The position numbers and the translations under genes are program-made. Source: Natronospirillum operosum (GTDB lineage Bacteria; Pseudomonadota; Gammaproteobacteria; Pseudomonadales; Natronospirillaceae). From it: a stretch of DNA of 63,178 nt. Below the pieces are notes generated by a model that saw only the letters and a list, made by a program, of their open reading frames with translations, was not told the DNA's origin and did not search any database. Shown here in pieces: positions 39,080 to 48,501 of the stretch (position 1 is the stretch's first letter; each line of letters opens with the position of its first letter). The stretch covers positions 782,331 through 845,508 of the forward strand of contig NZ_SRMF01000001.1 in the NCBI RefSeq assembly GCF_004768465.1, in the 5' to 3' direction.

Positions 39080-40225
39080 ATGTCCCAGCACAATACAGAA
39101 CATCCGATCAGTGCCGTTATCAGCGGCGTAGGCCTCTGGAACCCGGAAAACACCCTGACCAATGTGGAACTGGTGCAGGTGCTCAACGCCTATGCCGATC
39201 AGTTCAACGAGACCCATGCGGCAGACATAGAAGCCGGCAAGGTGGAACCGGTGGCTAAATCCGACCCGGATTTCATCGAGAAGGCCAGTGGTATCCGCCA
39301 GCGTTATGTCTACCGGAAAGACGGCATTCTGGATGTCGACCGCATGCGGCCCCGTATTCCCAAGCGCCGCGATGACGAGCTGTCACACCAGGCCGAAATG
39401 GGTCTGAACGCCGCGCGCAAGGCACTGGCAGCCGCCGGCATAGAGGGCTCGGACCTGGATGCCGTTATTGTCAGCTGTTCCTACACCGAGCGTGCCTATC
39501 CGGCCATTGCCATCGAACTGCAGAGTGCACTGGGTTGTGAGGGCTTCGGTTTCGACATGCTGGTGGCCTGTTCGGCCGCCACCTTCGCCCAGCACCGGGC
39601 CTATGACATGATCAGGTCCGGCAGCGCGCAGCGGGTACTGGTGGTCAACCCGGAACTGACCTCACCGCAGGTCAACTACCGGGACCGTGACAGCCATTTC
39701 ATCTTCGGTGATGTGGCCACGGCGGTGGTTATCGAGCGCGGTGATCTGGCGCAGAGCGCACATCAGTACGAGATTCTGGGCACACGCGCCAAGACGGTGT
39801 TCTCCAACGCCATCCGCTCCAATTTCGGCTATGTCTCGCGCACGCAGGATGTCGACCCCTTCGACCCGGACGCGCTGTTCCATCAGGAGGGCAGGACGGT
39901 ATTCAAGGAAGTGTGCCCGATGGCGGCAGCACACATCACCGGACACCTCGAAGCCCATGACCTGACTCCGGCCGATGTGACGCGCTGGTGGCTGCATCAG
40001 GCCAATATCAACATGAATCAGCTGATCACCAAAAAGCTGCTGGGCCGACCGGCAGACGGTGACGAGGCACCCATAGTGCTGGACCGATACGCCAATACGG
40101 CCTCGGCTGGGTCCATCATTGCCTTCAGTCTGTATCACGAGGACCTGCAGAGCGGGGATTACGGCGTGATCTGCTCCTTCGGTGCCGGCTATTCGATTGG
40201 CAGTCTGGTGATCCGTAAGCGGTGA
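39080..40225 (+). CDS. 3-oxoacyl-ACP synthase III, FabH2/beta-ketodecanoyl-ACP-synthase type
   Basis: 381 residues, longer than housekeeping FabH (about 320) because of an insertion near 35-95. The KAS III triad is C164 (VACSAATF), H306 (WWLHQAN) and N339 (YANTASAGS). The overall pattern (GEGILD-like insert, RDRDSHFIFGD, SFGAGYSIGS) matches the P. aeruginosa PA3286 type, which condenses octanoyl-CoA from beta-oxidation with malonyl-ACP. It may feed exogenous fatty acids into synthesis, which fits fadD nearby. The specificity is inferred. Confidence 0.92.
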   Translation: MSQHNTEHPISAVISGVGLWNPENTLTNVELVQVLNAYADQFNETHAADIEAGKVEPVAKSDPDFIEKASGIRQRYVYRKDGILDVDRMRPRIPKRRDDELSHQAEMGLNAARKALAAAGIEGSDLDAVIVSCSYTERAYPAIAIELQSALGCEGFGFDMLVACSAATFAQHRAYDMIRSGSAQRVLVVNPELTSPQVNYRDRDSHFIFGDVATAVVIERGDLAQSAHQYEILGTRAKTVFSNAIRSNFGYVSRTQDVDPFDPDALFHQEGRTVFKEVCPMAAAHITGHLEAHDLTPADVTRWWLHQANINMNQLITKKLLGRPADGDEAPIVLDRYANTASAGSIIAFSLYHEDLQSGDYGVICSFGAGYSIGSLVIRKR

Positions 40226-40665
40226 AGATAACCCTCTCAAAATTTATACCGTTATCTGTAGCGATGCTCATTTTCACTGCCTGCGCGCCCGAGCCTGATA
40301 CGGATTTTGATCTGAGCAACGCCCACATCATCGACACCCGGGAAAGGCCGCAATGGGCCATACGGCATGTGGAAGGGGCGCGGCATATAGACTGGGACTG
40401 TATCGTGCTGGGCGTGCAGGAACTGGGCATCGGGGAGAGCGAATCCATAGTACTGTACGGTAGCAGTGCCTCGGCCGCCGGGCGGGCCGAGACCAGCCTG
40501 CGCAATATGGACTACGTGAAGGTGCGCAATGCCGGCAGTCTGGACCAGGCTGCAGATTTGCTGGGGAGGCCCATTGTGCGGCCGGAGGTCACAGCTCCGG
40601 ATGCGGATGATGAGGCCATCCATGCCGCCTGCACAGAGCGCCGCCAGATACGCGGCGGGCTCTAG
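40222..40665 (+). CDS. Rhodanese-like lipoprotein lacking the catalytic Cys
   Basis: 147 residues from a GTG that overlaps the FabH2 stop (GTGA). The N-terminus looks like a lipoprotein signal (CAPEP after FTAC, Cys about 21). A rhodanese fold is recognisable (IIDTRERPQWAIRHVEGARHID, then IVLYGSSASAAGRAE), but the active-site loop has no Cys where CxxGxR is expected, so sulfurtransferase activity is unlikely. A later ATG at 40264 would remove most of the signal. Possible binding or scaffold role; unproven. Confidence 0.8.
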   Translation: MKITLSKFIPLSVAMLIFTACAPEPDTDFDLSNAHIIDTRERPQWAIRHVEGARHIDWDCIVLGVQELGIGESESIVLYGSSASAAGRAETSLRNMDYVKVRNAGSLDQAADLLGRPIVRPEVTAPDADDEAIHAACTERRQIRGGL

Positions 40666-40687
40666 TCAGCTCCACAGCTTCAGAGAG

Positions 40688-42400
40688 TCAGGCCAGCAAC
40701 TTGAGGCCGACCTTCTCGCAGCGGTCGCCCTGCATGTCACGTACGACCAGCTCGATGCTGCCCAGCCTGACTCGATCACCCACCACAGGACGATCGAACT
40801 TCCGGTTCAGATAGGAGTGCAGGGTATGGCCCTTGCTGTCTTCCGGCAGAGGGAACCCATACATCATGGCCAGCGCCTCCAGCGAGGTGTTGCCATTGAG
40901 CACGAATTCGCCGAAGAACTTCTTGTCGCTGAGGCGGCCGGGCACCTTGACGGTCACAAAGACCCGGTCCAGCAGCGCAATCTGTGATTGCGGGCAGGCC
41001 AGGTAGATGGTGTCGCCCAGGTTCAGGGTGCCGCATTCGTAGACACTCATGACGCGTTTTTCCCGTACCAGCAAGGCCGGCTTGACGCCTTCCGGCAACG
41101 TCAGCTCGGCCGGCGGGCGGTTCAGTACCGGGCTTTCACCGGTAATCTGATAGCCCACCAGTTCGTACTCGGGCTGCCCGGGAATATCCAGCTCGACCCG
41201 CTGTACCATATTGGCATTCGGCGGAATGTCGACCTGCAGCCAGCGGGCCACGAAGGGCAGACTCCAGCCCTGCAGCACCAGCGACACCAGCACCACGAAG
41301 AAGGCGACATTGAAGAAGGTGCTGGCACCTTCGGCGCCCATCAGGAGCGGGAAGATGGCCAGGATGATGGGCACTGCACCGCGCAGACCCACCCAACTGA
41401 TGAACAGCTGTTCGCGCCAGGCAAAACGAAATGGAAACAGGCTGATCACCACCGCAATCGGGCGTGCTATGAAGATCAGGCCCAGGGCGATGATCAGTGC
41501 TTCCAGACTGGTCGGCAGCAGCTCGCTGGGAGTGACCAGCAGGCCCAGCATCAGGAACATGATGATCTGACTCATCCAGGCCATGCCGTTGTGGAAGCGG
41601 CGGATGTTCTGCGCCGACTGCATCCGGCTGTTGCCCATCAGGACACCGGCCAGGTAGATGGCCAGGAAGCCGCTGCCGCCGGCAACCGATGTGGCACCGA
41701 ACAGGGTCAGCCCCAGAGCCAGTGCGAGCAGTGGATACAGCCCTGGCGACAGGGGCAGGGCATTGATGGCGCGGGCGGCCACCCAGCCGCCGCCAATGCC
41801 GAGCAGAGCCCCCAGGCCCATCTGACGCAGGAACTCGAACAGCACCATCAGGTCGAGGCCGGTCTGACCGGACAGAATCAGCTCCAGTAATACCACGGTC
41901 AGGAAAATGGCCATGGGATCGTTGCTGCCGGACTCGATCTCGAGCGTTGCCGCCACCCGCTGCTTCAGCTCCAGCTTGGCCGTGTGCAGCAGCGAGAATA
42001 CCGCCGCCGCGTCGGTGGAGCCGACGATGGCACCCATCAGCAGCCCGTAGAGTGGCGGCAGACCCAGCACCCAGGTTGCCAGCAGGCCGGTCAGCACAGC
42101 CGTCACCAGCACGCCAACGGTGGCCAGCGACACGGCAGGCTTGAGGCCGACCCGGAAGTTGTTGCGGTCCGTATGCAGGCCACCGTCGAACAGGATCACC
42201 GCCAGCGCCAGGCTGCCGATCAGGTGGGCGAGCTGAATATCCTGAAACATCAGGCCCAGGCCTTCTTCGCCCAGCACCATGCCGATGACCAGGAACACCA
42301 GCAGCAGCGGGGCACCAATGCGTGCAGACAGAATGCTGGCGGTAATGCTGACCAGAAACAGCAGCCCGACAAACAGAATGATCTGGTTACTGAGATCCAT
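40688..42400 (-). CDS. nhaP2: Potassium/proton antiporter NhaP2 (CvrA)
   Basis: 570 residues. CPA1-family antiporter with about 12 membrane helices (1-385) and conserved acidic motif GSTDAAAVFS and ESGSNDPMA, followed by cytoplasmic TrkA-C-like (about 405-480) and CorC/HlyC-like (about 485-570) domains. It exports K+ (or Na+) in exchange for protons and helps pH and osmotic balance. It lies downstream of the cox operon on the same strand with a 109-base gap, so may have its own promoter. Confidence 0.95.
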   Translation of the reverse strand: MDLSNQIILFVGLLFLVSITASILSARIGAPLLLVFLVIGMVLGEEGLGLMFQDIQLAHLIGSLALAVILFDGGLHTDRNNFRVGLKPAVSLATVGVLVTAVLTGLLATWVLGLPPLYGLLMGAIVGSTDAAAVFSLLHTAKLELKQRVAATLEIESGSNDPMAIFLTVVLLELILSGQTGLDLMVLFEFLRQMGLGALLGIGGGWVAARAINALPLSPGLYPLLALALGLTLFGATSVAGGSGFLAIYLAGVLMGNSRMQSAQNIRRFHNGMAWMSQIIMFLMLGLLVTPSELLPTSLEALIIALGLIFIARPIAVVISLFPFRFAWREQLFISWVGLRGAVPIILAIFPLLMGAEGASTFFNVAFFVVLVSLVLQGWSLPFVARWLQVDIPPNANMVQRVELDIPGQPEYELVGYQITGESPVLNRPPAELTLPEGVKPALLVREKRVMSVYECGTLNLGDTIYLACPQSQIALLDRVFVTVKVPGRLSDKKFFGEFVLNGNTSLEALAMMYGFPLPEDSKGHTLHSYLNRKFDRPVVGDRVRLGSIELVVRDMQGDRCEKVGLKLLA

Positions 42401-42509
42401 CGAGTGGCAGGTCTCCCCAATCCGTTACTGCAGCATTGTAACCTGTTTGAGTCGCCCTGTGGGTTCAGGGATGTCCTGGATAATACAGGAACCCTGTTGT
42501 GCGGGGGTG

Positions 42510-43202
42510 TCAGCCGTCCAGATGCTGGCGCACTCTCAGATAGTCCCGCAGCAGTGTGGTGGCAGAGAAGTGGACCATGCCATGTTCGGAATAGGCGGGC
42601 TCGAACACCGCCTGCAGGCGACCCCCTGGGTTCAGCAGGTAGACCTTGACGCCATGGTTGACCGGATAGCTGTCATCCGGATAGGGCTCGCCAAAACGAT
42701 CGAACTCGGGAATCTCGTAGACGATGCCCAGGCTGCGCTCGAACGCTTCGAAGCGATTGTATACATGGCCGTTGAGGGTCAGCCCGGTGGCCCGGGGATG
42801 AAAGAAGGGCACATAGTCGGCGAGCGCTGACGCCGTGTCACGCTCGGGATCAACAGTGTAGAACAGCAGGTCCAGATCATCATAGGGACTGCCATCCTGC
42901 TCCAGTTGACGCACCACGGAGGCCATGGCCGCCAGGGTGCCGGGGCAGATGTCGGGACAATGGGTGAAGCCGTAGGTCAGCAGGTGCCAGCGGCCCTGCA
43001 GGTTTTCGTTGCTGAAGGGTTCCTGCCGGTGATCGGTCAGGGTGAACTCGGGCATCGCGGCCGCCCGGCCCATAACGACTCCCTGTACCTCGGGCAATGC
43101 CTGGGCTCGGTAGATCAGCCAGCCGGTCACTGCAAGCCCCAGGCACAGGCCGAGGGACAGCAGGACCAGCAGCAGTCGGGTACGTGGCGTCAGCGTAGCC
43201 AT
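42510..43202 (-). CDS. SCO1/SenC-type copper chaperone
   Basis: 230 residues. One N-terminal membrane anchor (about 9-31) and a periplasmic thioredoxin fold with the copper-binding CPDIC (C82, C86) and the downstream His (VNHGVKVY, about 178). SCO proteins deliver copper to, or reduce, the CuA site of cytochrome oxidase subunit II. It is the last gene of the cox operon, 18 bases after subunit IV. Confidence 0.94.
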   Translation of the reverse strand: MATLTPRTRLLLVLLSLGLCLGLAVTGWLIYRAQALPEVQGVVMGRAAAMPEFTLTDHRQEPFSNENLQGRWHLLTYGFTHCPDICPGTLAAMASVVRQLEQDGSPYDDLDLLFYTVDPERDTASALADYVPFFHPRATGLTLNGHVYNRFEAFERSLGIVYEIPEFDRFGEPYPDDSYPVNHGVKVYLLNPGGRLQAVFEPAYSEHGMVHFSATTLLRDYLRVRQHLDG

Positions 43203-43220
43203 GGTGTCGTCACGTCATGT

Positions 43221-43538
43221 TCAGCGGAAGAAGAATTCCAGCCGCAGATTGTGGATGTAATTGCCTTCAATGGCAGAAATGGCAACCAGCACAAAAATCA
43301 CCAGTGTGGGCAGCCCAAGCAACAACTGGAGCGACAGTCGCTCCCATTTGACGTGCATGAATACACGCAGGATTACCCAGGCCTTGAGCACCATGAAGAA
43401 CAGCACCAGGGTCCAGCGCCAGAAGCCTTCAATACCGATGTATTCCACCAGATAGGAGAAGAAACTGAGTACGAAGAGCAGGCCCCATACCTTGAGAAAC
43501 AGGCTGATCGGCGGCGTATGATGTGTTTCAGTGGTCAT
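43221..43538 (-). CDS. Cytochrome c oxidase subunit IV (caa3-type)
   Basis: 105 residues with three membrane helices and the pattern VLFFMVLKAWVILRVFMHVKWE of the prokaryotic subunit IV (COX4_pro) family. It stabilises the oxidase and is not catalytic. It lies 9 bases after coxC and before the SCO gene. Confidence 0.9.
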   Translation of the reverse strand: MTTETHHTPPISLFLKVWGLLFVLSFFSYLVEYIGIEGFWRWTLVLFFMVLKAWVILRVFMHVKWERLSLQLLLGLPTLVIFVLVAISAIEGNYIHNLRLEFFFR

Positions 43539-43547
43539 GTCTGCCTC

Positions 43548-44225
43548 CTACAGCAGGTAGAAGAATGCGAATATGAATACCCACACCAGGTCTACAAAGT
43601 GCCAGTAGAGACCAGTGATCTCGACGACGGCATAGCCCTTCTTGTCATATAGGCCTCGGTGTACTCTGATTGCCATCACGATCAGCAGGATCACCCCGCC
43701 CAGCACGTGCAGGCCGTGGAAACCGGTGACCATGAAGAATACGGCACCGAACTGGGAGGCTCCATGCGGGTTGCCCCAGGGCCGGATATCGTAGTGGACG
43801 ATCAGCTGGTACCACTCGAAGACCTGCATGCCGAGGAAAGTGGCGCCGAGCAGGGCTGTCAGCCCCATGAACATGACCGCCTTGCGCTTGTCTCCCCGAT
43901 AGCCGTAGTTGACCGCCATGGCCATGGTGCCACTGCTGGTGATCAGGATGAAGGTCATGATCGCAATCAGCAGCAGCGGGAACTCGTGCCCGAACATGGT
44001 CATCGTGAAGATGGCTTCGGTGTCGGGCCAGGGTTCGACAGCGGACATTCTGACCGCCATGTAACCGATCAGGAATATGCCGAAGATGAAGGTATCCCCC
44101 AGCAGGAAGATCCACATCATCAGCTTGCCCCAGGGCATGGCAAAGGTTTCCTTGTCTGCCGACCAGTCGGCTACCACGCCGTCCCAGGTACTCTGCACCT
44201 CTGATTTATCCGTTTTCGCTGTCAT
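43548..44225 (-). CDS. coxC: Cytochrome c oxidase subunit III
   Basis: 225 residues with about five to six membrane helices. Conserved subunit III features are GFHGLHVLGG and YWHFVDLVWVFIFAFFYLL at the C-terminus. It supports the catalytic core of the haem-copper oxidase. It is one of two subunit III-like genes in the operon and the more canonical. Confidence 0.95.
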   Translation of the reverse strand: MTAKTDKSEVQSTWDGVVADWSADKETFAMPWGKLMMWIFLLGDTFIFGIFLIGYMAVRMSAVEPWPDTEAIFTMTMFGHEFPLLLIAIMTFILITSSGTMAMAVNYGYRGDKRKAVMFMGLTALLGATFLGMQVFEWYQLIVHYDIRPWGNPHGASQFGAVFFMVTGFHGLHVLGGVILLIVMAIRVHRGLYDKKGYAVVEITGLYWHFVDLVWVFIFAFFYLL

Positions 44226-44232
44226 GGTTCTG

Positions 44233-44919
44233 TCACCCCAAACCGCAAAGAATGGCTATGGTTCTGTAGGTTTCCGGAGACCGGGTCAGCAGCACGAACA
44301 GGACGAGCCACAGACCCAGCAGATAATGCCAGTAGGTGGAACAGAGCTTCAGGCTGCGCTCCAGCCGCTCGATGGCCGCACGGCGCCAGATCAAGACCAG
44401 TGCTCCGAGCATGATAACCAGGCCGCCCGCCAGATGCAGTGCATGCACACCCGTCATCAGATAGAAATAGCTGTGCGACGGGTTGCTGACCAAGGTATGG
44501 CCCATGCTGTGCAGATCGCGCCACAGCCACAACTGGGCCAGCATGAACTGCAGCGAGAAGAAGGCCGCCACCAGCGTGAAACCGATCGCCTGGCCCATCT
44601 GGCCCTGGCGCGCCCTGGTCAGGCCCAGATGCATCATCAGGCTGGCGAGTACCAGTACACCGGTGTTGATCCAGAGCTGGGTGGTGCTGGCCAGAGGCTT
44701 CCAGGGTTCACCGGTCAGGGTTTCAAAGCCCGGATACTGCGAGTGCGCGATGAATGTCAGGAAGAACAGCATGAATATCACGCTGACAATCACCAGAAAG
44801 ATATGCAGCATGGTCTGGCGGCCGGCAAAGACGTCCTCGGGTCCGGTAGCCGAGGCTGCTGCGGCAGCGCTGGTGGCCGGATCCCAGGAACGCTCGGTGA
44901 GACGTGCGATCAGGTTCAT
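44233..44919 (-). CDS. Second, divergent cytochrome c oxidase subunit III-like protein
   Basis: 228 residues with about five membrane helices. Subunit III signatures are visible but degenerate: GVHALHLAGG and CSTYWHYLLGLWLVLFVLL. The N-terminal 30 residues are polar and Ala-rich. It starts within coxA (overlap of four bases) and is followed by coxC after 7 bases. Perhaps a paralogous or split subunit III; which one assembles with the oxidase is unknown. Confidence 0.9.
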   Translation of the reverse strand: MNLIARLTERSWDPATSAAAAASATGPEDVFAGRQTMLHIFLVIVSVIFMLFFLTFIAHSQYPGFETLTGEPWKPLASTTQLWINTGVLVLASLMMHLGLTRARQGQMGQAIGFTLVAAFFSLQFMLAQLWLWRDLHSMGHTLVSNPSHSYFYLMTGVHALHLAGGLVIMLGALVLIWRRAAIERLERSLKLCSTYWHYLLGLWLVLFVLLTRSPETYRTIAILCGLG

Positions 44920-46685
44920 GACGACTTGCCCTCGGTCTGCCCGGCGGCGGATTTCTCCAGCATCTCACCCTGCGGCACCGTCTGGGGAATGAAGTCCTGC
45001 GTCGAATTGGGCACGCTGTAATCATAGGCCCAGCGATGCACCACCGGCAGCTTGTCACCCCAGTTGCCATGTTTCGGGGGCACATCCGGGGTCTGCCACT
45101 CGAGCGAGGTGGCACCCCAGGGGTTCTTGCCCGCCTCGCGGCCGTGCCTGAGCGTCCAGATCAGGTTGAGGATAAAGACGGCCTGGAAGGCAATCAGGAT
45201 CAGCGCAAAGACGGTAATGCTGGCATTCAGGGCATGGGTGGATTCCGGCATGAAGGCCGTGTCACCCATGGCGAAATAGCGCCGGGGTACACCCATGAAG
45301 CCCAGATAGTGCATTGGCAGGAAGACGGCATAGGAACCCAGGAAGGTGGTCCAGAAGTGAACTCTGGCCATGCCTTCATGCATCATGCGGCCGGTGATCA
45401 GCGGATACCAGTGATAGATGGCGGCAAAGATGACCATGACGGTGGAGACGCCCATGACCATGTGGAAATGCGCCACCACGAACATGGTGTCGGCCAGCGG
45501 CACATCAACAATCACATTGCCCAGGAACAGGCCGGTCAGCCCGCCGTGGATAAAGGTGAAGATGAAGCCGATGGCAAACAGCATGGGCGGGGTCAGCCTG
45601 ATGTTGCCCTGCCACAGCGTCAGCGTCCAGTTGTAGACCTTGAGTGCCGTGGGTACGGCGATGATCAGCGTGGTGGTGGCAAAGAAGAAGCCGAAGGGCA
45701 GGTTCATGCCACTCACATACATGTGGTGCGCCCAGACCAGGAAGCTCAGGGCGCCAATGATGACAATGGCCCAGACCATCATGCGGTAGCCGAAGATGTT
45801 CTTGCGCGCATGTGTTGCCAGAACATCGGACACCATGCCGAAAGCGGGCAGGGCGACGATATAGACTTCCGGGTGGCCGAAGAACCAGAACAGGTGCTGG
45901 AACAGCAGCGGACTGCCGCCGCTGTGGTCAACAGCATTCCCCAGCGACACCAGGGTCGGCATGAAGAAACTGGTGCCGAGCAGCAGGTCCATGGCCATCA
46001 TGATGGCACTCACCAGTAGCGCCGGGAAGGCCAGCAAGCCCATCCAGGAGGCAATGAAGATGCCCCAGATGGTGAGCGGCATCCGCATCAGGGTCATGCC
46101 GTGCGTACGCGCCTGCATGATGGTGGTGACATAGTTCAGGCCGCCCATGGTGAAGGCGACGATGAACACGGCCAGCGACAGGATCATCAGAATGATGCCC
46201 CATTCATTGCCGGGCGTGCCGGGCAGAATGGTCTGTGGCGGGTAGAGCGTCCAGCCGGCCCCTGTCGGGCCACCGGTCACGAAGAAGCTGGCCAGCAGAA
46301 TAATGACCGAGACAAAGTAGAACCAGACACTCAGCATATTGAGGTAGGGGAAGGCCATGTCCCGGGCCCCCACCATCAGCGGAATCAGGTAGTTGCCGAA
46401 CCCGCCCAGCAGCAGCGCCGTCAGCATGTAGACCACCATGATCATGCCGTGCATGGTCATGTACTGCAGATAGGTATTGGGGTTGATGAAGCTGAAGGTA
46501 TCCGGGAAGCCCAGTTGCAACCGCATGAAGGCCGACAGAATCAGGGCCACCACGCCGACGAAGATGGCTATCACGGCATATTGAATGGCAATGACCTTGT
46601 GATCCTGACTCCAGACATACTTGGCTACGAAGCTGGTCGGATGGTGATCATCCATCGGTTGATCAGCAATTGGGACATGGGTCAT
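44916..46685 (-). CDS. coxA: Cytochrome c oxidase subunit I
   Basis: 589 residues, 12 membrane helices. Low-spin haem ligands H79 and H408, high-spin haem H406, CuB ligands H271, H320 and H321, cross-linking Tyr Y275 and the D-pathway Glu E273 in HPEVY, and D-pathway Asp D109 (ARDMAFP) are all present. At the K-pathway Lys position (before TPML) the sequence reads IRLTPPML, so Thr (about 365) replaces Lys. It reduces O2 to water and pumps protons. 57 bases after coxB. Confidence 0.97.
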   Translation of the reverse strand: MTHVPIADQPMDDHHPTSFVAKYVWSQDHKVIAIQYAVIAIFVGVVALILSAFMRLQLGFPDTFSFINPNTYLQYMTMHGMIMVVYMLTALLLGGFGNYLIPLMVGARDMAFPYLNMLSVWFYFVSVIILLASFFVTGGPTGAGWTLYPPQTILPGTPGNEWGIILMILSLAVFIVAFTMGGLNYVTTIMQARTHGMTLMRMPLTIWGIFIASWMGLLAFPALLVSAIMMAMDLLLGTSFFMPTLVSLGNAVDHSGGSPLLFQHLFWFFGHPEVYIVALPAFGMVSDVLATHARKNIFGYRMMVWAIVIIGALSFLVWAHHMYVSGMNLPFGFFFATTTLIIAVPTALKVYNWTLTLWQGNIRLTPPMLFAIGFIFTFIHGGLTGLFLGNVIVDVPLADTMFVVAHFHMVMGVSTVMVIFAAIYHWYPLITGRMMHEGMARVHFWTTFLGSYAVFLPMHYLGFMGVPRRYFAMGDTAFMPESTHALNASITVFALILIAFQAVFILNLIWTLRHGREAGKNPWGATSLEWQTPDVPPKHGNWGDKLPVVHRWAYDYSVPNSTQDFIPQTVPQGEMLEKSAAGQTEGKSS

Positions 46686-46742
46686 GTTAATTTTCCTCTG
46701 CAGACGGTCACTGGCCCGATTGAGTGACGGGTCCTGTTATTC

Positions 46743-48113
46743 TTAATCGCTGTCAGGTTCAAGGCTGTTGATGTAAGCCACCAGATCATTGACTTGCTGT
46801 TCGGTCTGCACGCGCTGCGCGAACAGCCGCATCTGCATGCCGTACTGATCGGACTCATGAGCACCCCGGACCCCGGATTTGAAATTCTCGATCTGACGTA
46901 CCAGATAGCTGTCCAGCTGCCCGGCCAGGCGGGGCGCGCGCGTATAGTAGTTGCCTTCAGCGCTGGTACCATGACAGTCCGCACAGCTGGCGTAATACTG
47001 TTCACCCCGGCGCAGGTCACCCACTATGGTATTTTCCGCCGGCTGGTCGGGCAGCGTCATGATGTAGGCCGACACATCCCGAATGGCCTGCTCATCGGGC
47101 AGGGTGGCCATCATGCCGGCCATCTGCTGACCCAGGCTGTCGTCTTCATGCGCCCCGCGTACGCCATCCCGGTAGTATTCGAGCTGTCGGATCAGGTACT
47201 GCTGGCCGAGCCCGCTGACCTTGGGTGCATTCATGGCCGGGTTGCCTTCACCGGCAGTGCCGTGGCAACCGGCACAGGTCTGGTAGAGGGCTTCGCCATT
47301 CTCGGGGTTACCCCAGTGATGCTCGTCCAGGGTCTCGGCAAAGGTGGGCTGGTGATCCAGCCATTGCTGGAAATCATCCTGCTCCTGCACCACCACGCGG
47401 CCCCGCATGGCGTGGTGCCCCATGCCGCAGAGCTGCATGCAGACCACTTCAAAGTTGCCGATACGGGTCGGGGTCAGCCACATGCTGGTGACCATGCCGG
47501 GCACCATGTCCATCTTGGCACGGAACTGCGGCACGCCGAAATTGTGCAGCACGTCCATGGCTCGCATCTTCATTTCCATCGGTTGATCAACCGGCAGGTG
47601 CAGGATGTTGCTGAATACAAGAATGTCATCCTGGCCGGCCGGGTCCTGAGGGTCCAGGCCGAAAGGGTTGTCCGGGCTCACAAAGCGCGGGTCGGTAGCC
47701 CCGAGCACGCCGTCATCGCCGGGGAAGCGGTACAGCCAGTGCCACTGCTTGCCCAGCACCTCCACGGTCTGGGCGTCATCCGGCTTGCTGATGAAGCTGG
47801 ACCAGGCGAACAGGCCGGGAGCGAGCAGGGCTGCAATACCCACCGCCGTGATGCCGGTCAGCCAGATTTCCAGTTTCTTGTTTTCCGGCTCGTAATCAGC
47901 CTTGCGATCCTTGCGATAGCGGAACTTGTAGATGGCATAGGCCATGAACAGGTTGACCAGGATAAAGACGATACCGGTAATCAGTATGGTGATGCTGATG
48001 GTGCTGTCTATGGCAGTCCAGTTGGAGGCCAGGGGGGTGAAGGTCCAGGGACTCAGGAAATGAAAGAGTACCGTCCCGACGACTAGCAGCACGATGGCGA
48101 TCACGATAATCAT
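46743..48113 (-). CDS. coxB: Cytochrome c oxidase subunit II fused to two cytochrome c domains
   Basis: 456 residues. Three N-terminal membrane helices (about 1-20, 37-62 and 84-108), a CuA domain (about 115-245) with CMQLCGMGHHAM, then two C-type haem domains with CAGCH (about 284-288) and CADCH (about 379-383). Caa3-type subunits usually have one or two fused cytochromes. It accepts electrons and passes them to subunit I. First gene of the operon. Confidence 0.96.
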   Translation of the reverse strand: MIIVIAIVLLVVGTVLFHFLSPWTFTPLASNWTAIDSTISITILITGIVFILVNLFMAYAIYKFRYRKDRKADYEPENKKLEIWLTGITAVGIAALLAPGLFAWSSFISKPDDAQTVEVLGKQWHWLYRFPGDDGVLGATDPRFVSPDNPFGLDPQDPAGQDDILVFSNILHLPVDQPMEMKMRAMDVLHNFGVPQFRAKMDMVPGMVTSMWLTPTRIGNFEVVCMQLCGMGHHAMRGRVVVQEQDDFQQWLDHQPTFAETLDEHHWGNPENGEALYQTCAGCHGTAGEGNPAMNAPKVSGLGQQYLIRQLEYYRDGVRGAHEDDSLGQQMAGMMATLPDEQAIRDVSAYIMTLPDQPAENTIVGDLRRGEQYYASCADCHGTSAEGNYYTRAPRLAGQLDSYLVRQIENFKSGVRGAHESDQYGMQMRLFAQRVQTEQQVNDLVAYINSLEPDSD

Positions 48114-48501
48114 AAGACCCTGCTCCGGCTCGATGGTGTTGTTCTTGAACTGCAGTGAGGTGACTGCGACATGTTGCTGCTACGTGGCAAAACAGGGATA
48201 CGAGGGGACAGAGGATGTCCGTTGTCGGGAATAGCACGCACCGACAGTGACTCAGCGTCGCCTCCGGATCGACCATCGATCACCGAGACAACAGGCATGG
48301 TCCGGACATGTAAAGTGTCGTGATTCGACAAATTGCTCCCTCAATCTCTGTTGTTGTTGTGCGTTTGAGCAACGTCCGCAAATGTTCCGTCAACTTAAAT
48401 TGAATAGTAGATCAGCGCAACCTGTGGAGGGGGGCGTTTATTATCTTGATTTGCTATATGTAACCGGTTTGTAAACTTTTTTGGTTATATGGTGTGCAGT
48501 T
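48114..48501. other. 388-base intergenic region upstream of the cox operon
   Basis: Nothing convincing as a gene; a 75-residue frame on the plus strand (48247-48474) has no family features. There is a short dyad TGTCG/CGACA (48316-48330) and an AT-rich tract (about 48430-48500). The cox promoter should lie here, but I cannot pick a convincing one. Both neighbours (coxB and the TlpA gene) are on the minus strand. Confidence 0.6.

Noticed and set aside
48247-48474. A 75-residue plus-strand open frame upstream of cox
   Set aside because: No family features or ribosome-binding site.
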